64,000 bases of DNA from JAKPAM01 sp047601745 (GTDB lineage: Bacteria > Pseudomonadota > Gammaproteobacteria > Burkholderiales > Burkholderiaceae_E), in NCBI GenBank assembly GCA_047601745.1, contig JASGIS010000001.1, positions 3,720,001 through 3,784,000 on the forward strand, in the 5' to 3' direction. The position numbers were made by a program, and so were the translations under genes. The notes beneath the pieces were generated by a model that worked only from the letters and a program-made list of their open reading frames with translations, was not told where the DNA came from and did no database searches. This document shows positions 45,624-54,138 of the stretch, piece by piece; position 1 is the stretch's first letter; each line of letters begins with the position of its first letter.

Positions 45624-45646
45624 GTTATTGGAACAAACCCTTACCA
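45609..45646 (+). promoter_or_regulatory. Natural target (PAM plus seed) of the CreA-like guide
   Basis: TTC (45609-45611) is the type I-C PAM. The next bases, TGACGAAG (45612-45619), equal the first eight of the guide encoded at 45384 downward, and scattered matches continue to about 45645. Cascade bound here would cover the -35 element and the core promoter. Confidence 0.7.
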
Positions 45647-47914
45647 ACAGAGGCTTTCCGTACGAAGAAACTGCGGCGTATCCCAGTGCAGCCCGAACCG
45701 CGCGTCGTACAGCCGAGGGTTGACCAGTCGGACGAACTGTTCGCCGTACTTGTCGGGCGAGACGGTTTGGATGGCATGGGCCTGCTGCAACGCGTCGTAG
45801 GCCTGTTGAGGGACCTGCACCAGGTACGGTTGCAGCTTGCGGGCGGCGCCCGCGGCGCCTGCTCCTTCGGAGTACGTGAGCTGGTCCAGCGTTGCGATCA
45901 CTTCGGGGATCTCGTCGCCGGAGCCGGGATCGAACGGCACGATCACCGGACGCATCGTCGTCTGGATGACCTTGAACAGACGCGCGAGCGTATCCAGCGG
46001 CAGGCTGTCGACCGTCGATTGCTTGAGCAGGCCCAGCAGGTCCTTCTGATCGAGCCGATCGTCGCCCAGTCGCCAATACAGTTCCCGGAAATAAGCGGCG
46101 ACCGCATCCAGCGCCAACAGATCGTCGCGGTGCGTGCGTTCGATGGCGCGGAACGCCTCGGCGAACAGTTTCAGTTCCTTTGGCGATGCCCAGTCGGGAT
46201 TGCCGGTTTCGAATACCAGGACCTCGCTGGCATCGGCCGGCCGGCGACCTTCCCGGTTGCAGCGGCCGGCGGCCTGAGCGACGGAATCCAGTCCGGCTTC
46301 AGCTCTCAGCACGGCCGGGAAGTCCACGTCGACGCCGGCCTCGATCAGGCTCGTCGACACCAGCCGGCACGCGTGTCCGGCCTTCAGCGCCTGGCGCACG
46401 TCGGTCAATACCTGGCTGCGATGTCGCGCGTACATCAGCGTGGTCAGATGGCGGGCGCCTGGCTGGTCGGCGATGCATTCGAACAGATGACGCGCGTGGC
46501 GGCGGTTGTTGACGATGCACAGCACCTGCTCGCGTTCGCGCAGATGGCTGGCCAATTCGTCGTCGTCGAGTGTGCCGACGTGTCGCACGCGCACACGGCG
46601 CAGGCGTTCGTACAGCACGGTTGGTTCGGGCGCCAGCTCGCGCACGTTCCGCAGGCCATCTTTAAAGCCGGCCTCGCGGGTCAATGCGGGTTGCGTGGCC
46701 GTGCACAGCACCAGGCTGGCGCGATAGTTGCGCGCCAGTTCGTCGAGCAGCGCCACGCAGGGATGCAGCAGATCGCGCGGCAGGGTCTGCGCCTCGTCCA
46801 GAATCACGACGCTGCCGGCGATGTTGTGCAGCTTGCGGCAACGCGACGGGCGATCGGCGAACAGGCTCTCGAGAAACTGCACGGCGGTGGTGACGACGAT
46901 CGGTGCGTCCCAGTTCTCCATCGCCAGTCGACGCTTGTCGGCGGCTTCGCGCTGCGCCTTCGGGTCGTCGAAATAAGCGCTGTGATGCTCCAGCACGATG
47001 TCTTCGCGGCCAAGGTCGGCGAAGGCCTTGCGGAAGACTTGCGCCGTCTGCTCGATGATGCTGGTGAATGGAATCACGTAGATCACCCGGCGCAAGCCGT
47101 GGGCGATCGCATGATCCAGCGCGAAAGCCAGCGATGCGAGCGTCTTGCCGCCGCCGGTGGGCACGGTCAGCGAGAACAGGCCGGGCGGCAGTTCGGCTCG
47201 GCCACGCACTTCGCGCAGGATTCGCGCGCGCAGCGGATTGATGCCGCCTTCGGTGGGGAAGGTGGCCAGGTGGGTCTCCAATCGTTCGCGCAGGGCCGCC
47301 TGCGACGGGCCGCTGTTCTCATCGCGAGCTTGTCTGCCTTCGATGCGCCGGTAGAAGTTATCGGTATCGACGAAATCGGCATCGACCAGGCAGGAGAACA
47401 GCATCCGGGCCAGCAGGGAGAGCTGGAAGATTCGATACTGCGGCTGCGGATGCGGCGTGAAGCGCTCGGGTAGTGCCAGGCTGGGAGGGAGTTCGATCTC
47501 CCGTTCCCAGTCGGGTAATAGCGGCGGCAGCGTCGCCAGGCAGTCCTGCGACAGCCGGTCGTGCAACGAGGTCCGGGATTCGGCCTCCTGTCCCGGTCGG
47601 CCGTTGGCCAGCCCGGCATGGTGACCGGCGATGCCATAAGCGAGTAGCGAGCCCAGTGAGCCATAGCGCTGGCTGACGAGCCAGGCCCCCCAGGTGGCGT
47701 GGTCCACGCGCGCGGGGTCGCCGGTCAGCCGTGCCTGGAACTTCTGCGTGTATTTTCCGATGTCATGCGCGGCACCCATCGGCCAAGCCATCGCGCCGGC
47801 GCCGAATGGCGCCGCATTGCGCGCGGCCCGCTCGGCGGTTCCCAGCAGATGTTCACGCAGTGGCTGCCAATCGGACCTGTCCGGATCGGACGTGGAATGC
47901 GCGAAGAACTCCAT
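45641..47914 (-). CDS. cas3: Type I CRISPR helicase-nuclease Cas3
   Basis: 757-residue effector that unwinds and degrades target DNA after Cascade binding. An N-terminal HD nuclease domain shows GAAHDIGKYTQKF and further His residues (GIAGHHAGL). The SF2 helicase has Walker A VPTGGGKTLASLAFAL, ILDEAQTLP, and the C-terminal SLIEAGVDVDFP and QAAGRCNREGRR. ATG 47912-47914 is preceded by GGAG at 5 bases. It is the first cas gene, and its end abuts the promoter of the small module. Confidence 0.96.
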   Translation of the reverse strand: MEFFAHSTSDPDRSDWQPLREHLLGTAERAARNAAPFGAGAMAWPMGAAHDIGKYTQKFQARLTGDPARVDHATWGAWLVSQRYGSLGSLLAYGIAGHHAGLANGRPGQEAESRTSLHDRLSQDCLATLPPLLPDWEREIELPPSLALPERFTPHPQPQYRIFQLSLLARMLFSCLVDADFVDTDNFYRRIEGRQARDENSGPSQAALRERLETHLATFPTEGGINPLRARILREVRGRAELPPGLFSLTVPTGGGKTLASLAFALDHAIAHGLRRVIYVIPFTSIIEQTAQVFRKAFADLGREDIVLEHHSAYFDDPKAQREAADKRRLAMENWDAPIVVTTAVQFLESLFADRPSRCRKLHNIAGSVVILDEAQTLPRDLLHPCVALLDELARNYRASLVLCTATQPALTREAGFKDGLRNVRELAPEPTVLYERLRRVRVRHVGTLDDDELASHLREREQVLCIVNNRRHARHLFECIADQPGARHLTTLMYARHRSQVLTDVRQALKAGHACRLVSTSLIEAGVDVDFPAVLRAEAGLDSVAQAAGRCNREGRRPADASEVLVFETGNPDWASPKELKLFAEAFRAIERTHRDDLLALDAVAAYFRELYWRLGDDRLDQKDLLGLLKQSTVDSLPLDTLARLFKVIQTTMRPVIVPFDPGSGDEIPEVIATLDQLTYSEGAGAAGAARKLQPYLVQVPQQAYDALQQAHAIQTVSPDKYGEQFVRLVNPRLYDARFGLHWDTPQFLRTESLCW

Positions 47915-48077
47915 GCCATCTCCGGTGGCAATGCTGCGTGATCGGGTTGCAGCAGATGCTGAGGGATGGCGCGATCGATTCCTATGGCCAAGCGCCGAGC
48001 GGATCGATCGATGGGGCCGACGGCGCGAGCCTTCGCTTCGTCAGCGTGCTCGGATCGTCCAGCACATCGCCAGCTAT

Positions 48078-48467
48078 TTGCTGGACACGAACATCTGCAT
48101 CCACCTCATCAACCGGAGGCCGCCGGAAGTGTTTCGGCACTTCGAGGGTCTGGCGGTCGGTGACATCGGCATCTCCAGCATCACCGGCGGGGAGTTGGCT
48201 TATGGTGTCGCCAAGAGCGGATCGGCGCGCAATAGCCAAGCGCTGGAAAAATTTCTTGCTCCGTTGGACGTCATCGCGTTCGACGCAACGGCCATGCACC
48301 ACTATGGCCAGTTGCGTACACGGCTGGAAAAGGATGGCATTCCCATCGATCCTTTGGACATGTTGATTGCCGCACATGCGTCGGCCTTGGGCCATGCCTT
48401 GGTGACCAATAATCTGCGCGAATTCGAGCGCGTTCCCGGCCTGGCACTGGAAAACCGGGTGGCGTAG
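48078..48467 (+). CDS. vapC: VapC-like PIN-domain ribonuclease toxin, without antitoxin
   Basis: About 129 residues of a type II toxin-antitoxin nuclease. The PIN acidic residues are visible in LLDTNICIHLI, GGELAYGVAKS and PLDMLIAAHA, with the C-terminal LVTNNLREFERVPGLALENR. VapC proteins usually begin MxYLLDTN; here the Met is gone (the frame reads ASYLLDTN), so TTG 48078 is the likeliest start. No VapB gene could be found in any upstream frame; the 163 bp between it and cas3 hold no recognisable gene. It may have been cut at its 5' end when the cas block arrived. Confidence 0.7.
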   Translation: MLDTNICIHLINRRPPEVFRHFEGLAVGDIGISSITGGELAYGVAKSGSARNSQALEKFLAPLDVIAFDATAMHHYGQLRTRLEKDGIPIDPLDMLIAAHASALGHALVTNNLREFERVPGLALENRVA

Positions 48468-48470
48468 CGC

Positions 48471-48495
48471 CGCATTTTCGGACGCCGAAAATGCG
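48471..48495. terminator. Hairpin between convergent vapC and M20 peptidase
   Basis: CGCATTTTCGG (48471-48481) and CCGAAAATGCG (48485-48495) are exact reverse complements around a 3-nt loop. Position between two converging genes suggests bidirectional termination, although no long U-tract follows. Confidence 0.6.
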
Positions 48496-48544
48496 ATCGC
48501 CTGCGGCTGCAGTCAGGCCGCGAGCCCGTCGTTCGATCCCCGGG

Positions 48545-49774
48545 TCACGGCGTTGCCGTCAGCTTTTCGATCATGCGCACGGTCAGGTAGAGTCGCGGCG
48601 CGATGCTGTCGAGGTCGGCCCATTCGTCGACGGTGTGGATGCGGTCACCGACGATGCCCATGCCGTCGAGCACTGCGGGCTTGTCCGGCGACTTCGGGTC
48701 GTACGCGAAACCCGCGTCCGTGCCGTAACGCATCGCGGCCGAGGTGATGCGCTTGCCCAGTTCCGTATAGATCGAATCGGCCGTGGCCGCCAGCGCATTG
48801 GTCGCGGCATTGCGGCTGAACGGCGGCCGCCGGTCCTCGACCTTGACGACGACGGTCGTATCGGGGATCAGCTTGTTCTGCACGATGCGGTCAGCGTCGG
48901 CCTGCACGCGGGCGAGCTCCGAGAGGTCCGACATGCGCATGTCGGCCGTGGCGCTCGCTTTCTCCGGAATCGTGTTGACGCCGATGCCGGCCTGCACGAA
49001 GGTCCAATTGACGGTCGTGCCTTTCTCGCGATTGCCGAGCCCGTTCAACTGCAGCATCTGGTGCGCCAGTTCCATGGCCGCGTTGCGACCCGCCTCGGGC
49101 GCCGAGCCGGCGTGCGACGCACGGCCCTGGACGTCCAGATGCACGTAGGCGATGCCGTTGGTGCCGACCGTGACCCGGTCGGTTTCCGGCGGCTCGAATA
49201 CCAGGACGTAGTCGTTGCGGGGCGCGAGTTCGCGGATGATCGCCCGCGAGCCGAGCGAGCTCTTCTCTTCGTCCGGGTTGAACAAGACGGTGAGGACGCC
49301 ATAGTTCTCGAACCGTCGCTCGCGAAGCAGGTCCAGCGCATGCAGGATCAGCAGCGCACCGCCCTTCGCGTCGGCCACGCCGGGTCCATACGCCCGGTTA
49401 TCGACGACCTTGAACGGCCGCTTGGCGACCTCGCCCTTGGGGAAGACGGTGTCGAAGTGGATCATCAGCAGGATGTTCTTCGTGCCGTTGCCGCGAAGCG
49501 TGCCGATCACCGAGCGGCCTGCGGCCGGTGGCGATGGTCGCACGTCGACCTGCGCGCCCAGTTCCCGGAGCCGCTGCGCGAGGATGGCCTCGACCTTGCC
49601 CAACCCCTCGGCATCATCGGTGCCGGTATCGATGTCGACGATCCTGCCGAGCTCCTCGACCAGCGGCTCCCTGTGCTTGCGCGCCTGCTCGAGCAGCGAG
49701 GCGTCGAATTGCGCGTGTACGGAACCGGCGAGCGCCAGGCCGGCGACCAGCACGATCGAAGCGATCTTTTTCAT
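48545..49774 (-). CDS. Exported M20 metallopeptidase, glutamate carboxypeptidase (CPG2-like)
   Basis: 409 residues with a clear signal peptide (KKIASIVLVAGLALAGSVHA, cleavage after Ala-20 or so). The di-zinc motifs of the M20A family are in place: MIHFDTVFPKG, YGPGVADAKGG, and FNPDEEKSSLGS, with later ASHAG and a C-terminal metal-ligand region. The overall pattern resembles carboxypeptidase G2, which releases C-terminal glutamate from folates and peptides. ATG 49772-49774 was chosen because it begins the signal peptide. It is divergent from a siderophore receptor. Confidence 0.88.
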   Translation of the reverse strand: MKKIASIVLVAGLALAGSVHAQFDASLLEQARKHREPLVEELGRIVDIDTGTDDAEGLGKVEAILAQRLRELGAQVDVRPSPPAAGRSVIGTLRGNGTKNILLMIHFDTVFPKGEVAKRPFKVVDNRAYGPGVADAKGGALLILHALDLLRERRFENYGVLTVLFNPDEEKSSLGSRAIIRELAPRNDYVLVFEPPETDRVTVGTNGIAYVHLDVQGRASHAGSAPEAGRNAAMELAHQMLQLNGLGNREKGTTVNWTFVQAGIGVNTIPEKASATADMRMSDLSELARVQADADRIVQNKLIPDTTVVVKVEDRRPPFSRNAATNALAATADSIYTELGKRITSAAMRYGTDAGFAYDPKSPDKPAVLDGMGIVGDRIHTVDEWADLDSIAPRLYLTVRMIEKLTATP

Positions 49775-49969
49775 GCGATAGCCTCTTGCCCCTTGGGGTG
49801 AAGGCCGACAGCGGCACGATGGGCATCGGCGTCCGCATGGCCCGAACGGCAGCAACGATTATACGAGCCGGGGCCTGCGCCGAGTGCCCTGCCGCGGCCG
49901 TTGGAGCATGGTCGGCCACAACAGCCCGGGCGGCAATGAGGGTCGGATCCCGCACCATGTTAGGATGGA

Positions 49970-49990
49970 TATTGAATAAGAATCATTCAT
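49970..49990. promoter_or_regulatory. Fur-box-like site upstream of the TonB receptor
   Basis: TGAAT (49973-49977) and ATTCA (49985-49989) are inverted around AAGAATC in the AT-rich 246-bp divergent gap. The GAAT-rich 19-bp pattern resembles Fur operators, fitting iron-repressed control of the receptor. Confidence 0.55.
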
Positions 49991-50020
49991 ATTTTCAATT
50001 CCTGGCAGGAAACCCGTCTC

Positions 50021-52204
50021 GTGCTCCCGATTCCGCGATTTTCCCGTTCTGCTCGGCGCATGCTCTGTGCCGTCATCGTCTACCCCGCGCTGACCTCGGC
50101 TGCCCAGGCACAAGCCGGGTCCCCTGCGCAGGCGGACGAACAGACCGATCCGGCGTTGCCGAACGTCGTCGTCGAAGCCACGGCCGTTCCAAGGGCGGAC
50201 AGTCTTTCACCCGCATACGCCGGCGGTCAGAAAGCGCGAGGCGGCCGCCTGGGCTTGCTCGGCAACGTGGATGCGATGGATGCGCCGTTCAGCATCGACA
50301 GCTACACGGCGCAGGCCATCGAGGACCGGCAGGCCGCCACCGCGGCCGACATGCTGGCAGCGGATCCCGCCGTGCATGCCAGCACGCCCGGCGGAGACGT
50401 CGCCGACGGCTTCTTCATGCGCGGCTTCGCGGTGGGCGGGGATAACGTCGGCGAAATGGCGATGGAAGGCCTGTACGGCGTCGCGCCGAACTACAGGCTG
50501 TTCTCCGACTACATCGAACGCGTCGAAGTGCTCAAGGGCCCTGCAGCGATGTTGTACGGCATGTCGCCGACCGGCGGTGTCGGCGGCAGCATCAACATCG
50601 TGCCCAAGCGCGCGCCGTCCAGCGACCTCACGCGCCTGCGCGCCGACTATGGCGTCGGTTCGCAGGTCGGCGGCGCGCTCGACGTGTCGCGCCGCTTCGG
50701 GCCGGACAGGCAGCTCGGCGTGCGCTTCAACGGTAGCCACCATGCGGGGGATACGGCGCTGGACCACCAGCACCGCAAGGCGAGCGTGGGCGCGCTGGCG
50801 CTGGACTACCAGGGCGAACGCACGACGGCCTTGCTCCACCTGATCGTCCAGCGCGAGATCGTGGATGCTCCCACCCGGCGTCCTTCGCTCGGCGCCGGCC
50901 TCGCCGTGCCGCGAGCGCCGGACGGGCGGCGCAACATCACCCAGCCGTGGGAGTGGTACGACGCTACCGAGCGCTCCGCGCTGCTGCGTGTCCAGCACAA
51001 CCTCGGTTCGCAACTGAGCTGGTTCGGAAGCCTGGGCGCCGCGAGTTCGGTGCTGGATCGGCTCTTCAACACGCCGAGCATCTTCGACGCGGCCGGCGAT
51101 ACCCGTGTGACGCCCGCGCGAGCACGCTTCGAGGTGCATCGCGACAGCGTCGAAACCGGTCTGCGCGGGCGTTTCGCCACCGGCGATGTGGCGCACCAGG
51201 CCACCTTGCAATGGAGCCGCTACAGCGATCACTGGCGCATGGGCTCGAATGCCGGCGTGGCCTATACGTCCAATCTGTACGACCCCGTCCTGCAGCCCGA
51301 GCAGGACGTCGACTTTCCCGCCGCCGTGCTGCGGCGCTCGGCCACGGTGCTGCGCGGCGTCGCGCTGTCCGACACGATGAGCATGCTGGACGATCGGTTG
51401 CTCGTCATGCTCGGCGTACGGCATCAGAGCGTGGACGCGAGCAGTTACAACGGCACCACCGGCGAGCTGGCATCGCGCTACGTGAAGAGCGCCACCACGC
51501 CGATGCTCGGCGTCGTCGTCAAGCCGTGGAGCAGGGTATCGCTGTATGCGAATCTCATCGAAGGGCTGAGCAAGGGCGATACCGCTCCGACCTCGGCAGC
51601 CAACGCCGGCGAGGTCTTCGCGCCCTACAAGGCTCGGCAGCACGAGGTCGGCGTGAAGATGGATCACGGCCGGTTCATGACCACGGTCAGCCTGTTCCAG
51701 ATCGCCAAGCCGAGCGGCGTTCTGGTGGACAACGTTTATACGGTGGACGGCAAACAGCGCAACCGCGGTCTGGAGTTGAGCCTGCACGGCGCTCCGCTCC
51801 CCGGCTGGCGCGTTCATGGCGGCCTCACGTGGATGGACGCGAAGCTCGTCCGCACGGGAAATCCCGCCACCCAGGGCAATTCCGCGGCGGGCGTGCCGCG
51901 TTTTCAGGCCGCGATCAATCTGGAGCACGATCTGCAGGCCTTGCCCGGCCTGACGCTCACCGGCGGTCTGGTCTACAGCGGCGCGCAATACGTCGATGTC
52001 GCCAACACCCAGCGCGTGTCCGGGTGGACGACGGCGGATCTGGGTCTGCGCTGGCGTACCGATATCGGCGGTCGCGTCACGACGTTCCGGGCCGTCGTGC
52101 GCAATCTGACCGACCGCAGCTACTGGGCCGGCGCATCCCCGTACGGTTCGTTGGTGCTGGGTACGCCGCGCACGCTGCAGGTGTCGGCCGTCGTCGATTT
52201 TTGA
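50021..52204 (+). CDS. TonB-dependent siderophore receptor
   Basis: 727-residue outer-membrane receptor for ferric siderophores. After a signal peptide (to about AQAQA near residue 31) comes a plug domain with MRGFAVGGDNVGEMAMEGLYG and VEVLKGPAAMLYG, then the 22-strand barrel, ending in the outer-membrane signature VSAVVDF with terminal Phe. A TonB-box-like NVVVEATAV lies near residue 48. Start is GTG 50021; the ribosome site is weak. The substrate is not identifiable, though FhuA/FpvA-type hydroxamate receptors are closest in style. Confidence 0.9.
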   Translation: MLPIPRFSRSARRMLCAVIVYPALTSAAQAQAGSPAQADEQTDPALPNVVVEATAVPRADSLSPAYAGGQKARGGRLGLLGNVDAMDAPFSIDSYTAQAIEDRQAATAADMLAADPAVHASTPGGDVADGFFMRGFAVGGDNVGEMAMEGLYGVAPNYRLFSDYIERVEVLKGPAAMLYGMSPTGGVGGSINIVPKRAPSSDLTRLRADYGVGSQVGGALDVSRRFGPDRQLGVRFNGSHHAGDTALDHQHRKASVGALALDYQGERTTALLHLIVQREIVDAPTRRPSLGAGLAVPRAPDGRRNITQPWEWYDATERSALLRVQHNLGSQLSWFGSLGAASSVLDRLFNTPSIFDAAGDTRVTPARARFEVHRDSVETGLRGRFATGDVAHQATLQWSRYSDHWRMGSNAGVAYTSNLYDPVLQPEQDVDFPAAVLRRSATVLRGVALSDTMSMLDDRLLVMLGVRHQSVDASSYNGTTGELASRYVKSATTPMLGVVVKPWSRVSLYANLIEGLSKGDTAPTSAANAGEVFAPYKARQHEVGVKMDHGRFMTTVSLFQIAKPSGVLVDNVYTVDGKQRNRGLELSLHGAPLPGWRVHGGLTWMDAKLVRTGNPATQGNSAAGVPRFQAAINLEHDLQALPGLTLTGGLVYSGAQYVDVANTQRVSGWTTADLGLRWRTDIGGRVTTFRAVVRNLTDRSYWAGASPYGSLVLGTPRTLQVSAVVDF

Positions 52205-52347
52205 CAGCCGGCGTCCGGAGGATCGGACCGTTGAATGAATGAATGCAGGACGGTGACACGCTTGTTGCCGATAGCCCATGGCGGGGCCGCTGCCTCGATT
52301 CTTGATCGAGGTCTTTCTTGAACACCATGACGAGCCGGGAGAAACGG

Positions 52348-52962
52348 ATGGATCCGAGAATCACCGAAGTACTTGATATCTACCATGCCCGTATCCGACA
52401 GGAGCGCGATCAGCCGCGTACTGAAGCGCCCGGGGGACGCGATGGCGGTCAGGATCAGCGCATGCGCGCGATCGGGCCGCAAACGGGCCAACTAATGAAC
52501 ATTCTCGTCAAAAGCCTGGAAGCGCCGACGATTCTCGAGTTGGGCACTTCCTTCGGGTATTCGGGGATCTGGTTGGCCGAAGCGGCTCGTGCCACCGGCG
52601 GGCGATTGATCACCATGGAACTTCATGCCTACAAGTCCGAGTATGCGCAGCAGATGGCCGAGCGCGCCGGGCTTGCCGAGCACATCGACTTCCGGGTCGG
52701 CGATGCAGTGAAGATGATCGGGGATCTGTCCGGCCCGGTTGATTTCGTCTTTGTGGATCTCTGGAAGGACCTCTATGTGCCGTGCCTGGAAGCGTTTTAT
52801 CCCCGCCTGAATCCGGGGGCTATCGTGGTCGCGGACAATATGGTGCGTCCAGGGAATGAAGACGTGCGCGCCTATGGTCGCGCGATCCGGCAAAAGCCGG
52901 GTATCAGCAGCGTGCTGCTGCCAGTGGGTTCGGGTATCGAAATCAGCCGGTTCACGCCTTAG
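52348..52962 (+). CDS. Class I SAM-dependent O-methyltransferase
   Basis: 204-residue methyltransferase related to catechol/caffeoyl-CoA O-methyltransferases. The SAM-binding motif I is ILELGTSFGYSGIWLAEA; the acidic motif II is ITMELHAYKSEYAQ, and FVFVDLWKDLY and GAIVVADNMV follow. ATG 52348 has GGGAG 7 bases upstream; the frame opens earlier at a TTG (52318) without support. The first 107 bp are duplicated in broken form at 37072. Confidence 0.88.
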   Translation: MDPRITEVLDIYHARIRQERDQPRTEAPGGRDGGQDQRMRAIGPQTGQLMNILVKSLEAPTILELGTSFGYSGIWLAEAARATGGRLITMELHAYKSEYAQQMAERAGLAEHIDFRVGDAVKMIGDLSGPVDFVFVDLWKDLYVPCLEAFYPRLNPGAIVVADNMVRPGNEDVRAYGRAIRQKPGISSVLLPVGSGIEISRFTP

Positions 52963-53051
52963 GGACGCACTGATCAATTCCGCCCGGCCAGCCAGCAATC
53001 GATCCGCGCGGCCGCCCAGCAATCGATGCACGCGGCTTCGTTCCCAAAACG

Positions 53052-53092
53052 AAAAACCCGTTCCATCATTTCGCATGATGGAACGGGTTTTT
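53052..53092. terminator. Strong bidirectional intrinsic terminator
   Basis: CCCGTTCCATCAT (53057-53069) pairs perfectly with ATGATGGAACGGG (53075-53087) around a 5-nt loop, flanked by A5 on the left and T5 on the right. It ends the methyltransferase transcript and works in both directions. Confidence 0.95.
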
Positions 53093-53481
53093 CTTGAAAA
53101 TGCTTTTTAGAACAAAAGCCTGGTGGGGTGGCTGATGGGAGACCATTGGCTACCTGAGAACCCCAGTGTTTACGCGGCTTTCCGGCCGGTGCGACACGGG
53201 TCTGGGGTGCAGATTGTGTGACAGGACCTGCCGCGCATCAAGTGGTGCGTCGCTCAGTCCCAGCCATGCCGCCGCAGGCGCGCCACCCGCGTTACAATCT
53301 CAGCGCCCTGGCGGTAGGCGGCCCTCCGGCCATCTGCACCTCTCTTTCACTGTCACTTTGTGACCTCCTGTAGGTGTCCTAGTCAACTTGGCATGTCCTT
53401 GTTGGCGACGCCATATTGGTTAGCTGAACATCCGCGCGCTTGCGCGCTGGGCGCGCCAGGGACGTGAAAGGAATCGTTGAG
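53093..53481. other. 389-bp stretch, no recognisable gene
   Basis: Lies between the terminator and the small membrane ORF. Frames here are short and show no family features. Its mixed base composition and position at the start of the mobilization-type segment make it a likely junction of inserted DNA, but no attachment-site repeat or tRNA was recognised. Confidence 0.5.
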
Positions 53482-53625
53482 ATGAAGAAGAAACGTCACA
53501 ACGACCGCCCTGTTCGCGATTGGTTTGGGATGGGCATTGCACTCGTGCAACTCATCGCTGCCATCGTGAACGCGGTCTTCAACTATCAGCTGGCCAATGC
53601 CCGCCAAGTGGCTGCACCGCTTTGA
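53482..53625 (+). CDS. Small predicted membrane protein upstream of the RT fragment
   Basis: 47 residues: a basic start (MKKKRHNDRPVRDW) then one hydrophobic helix (FGMGIALVQLIAAIVNAVF) and a short tail. AAGGAA lies 10 bases before the ATG. The end overlaps the RT-like frame by 29 bp. Not recognised; small membrane proteins accompany some phage-defence genes, but no link is proven here. Confidence 0.5.
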   Translation: MKKKRHNDRPVRDWFGMGIALVQLIAAIVNAVFNYQLANARQVAAPL

Positions 53626-54100
53626 GCGCAAGCCGGGCCGGTGGGTCTTCGAGCCCTCCCCGGAAGACGCCACGGGGCAAATCCTTCCGTACGGATTCAT
53701 TCAATCGCCGCTTTTGGCTTCGCTCGCACTGCACAAGAGCGGACTCGGCAAGTTCCTAGATGAACTGCACCGGGACAGGCGCTTCGTCGTAACTGTCTAC
53801 GTGGACGACATCATCGTCTCGGGTGGCGACCATGACGAACTCCGCGACGTGCTATCCGGATTGAAGACGAAGGCGCAGCGCTCGCGGTTTGCCTTCAGCG
53901 ACGAGAAGGAACAGGGGCCTGCCGGGGCAATCTCCGCCTTCAACATCGAGCTCACGACTGGCACCTCGCTCTCCGTCCTGCCGTCGAAGCTTGCGGAGTT
54001 TCGCGATGCATTCCGGACTTCGACCAGTGAGCTTCAGCGCGCGGGCATCCAGGGCTACGTGCGCAGCGTGAACCGGGTTCAAGCGGACTCATTGCCATGA
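53597..54100 (+). pseudogene. 5'-truncated reverse transcriptase
   Basis: 168 codons with the second half of a reverse transcriptase palm: ILPYGFIQSPLLASLAL (RT motif 4 type) and VTVYVDDIIVSGG with the catalytic YVDD. The usual upstream motifs, including the first catalytic Asp and the GGxR-type segment, are absent, and no other frame upstream supplies them, so the protein is probably a remnant or inactive. It could derive from a retron, an unknown-group defence RT, or a diversity element; the kept part is too short to choose. Confidence 0.65.
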
Positions 54101-54138
54101 CGACCTGACGCAGACGAACCCAGGGTCCAGCCGAGTCA

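Noticed and set aside
53166..53363. 65-codon frame between the terminator and the RT fragment
   Set aside because: Cys/Arg/Ser-rich with no ribosome site or recognisable pattern.
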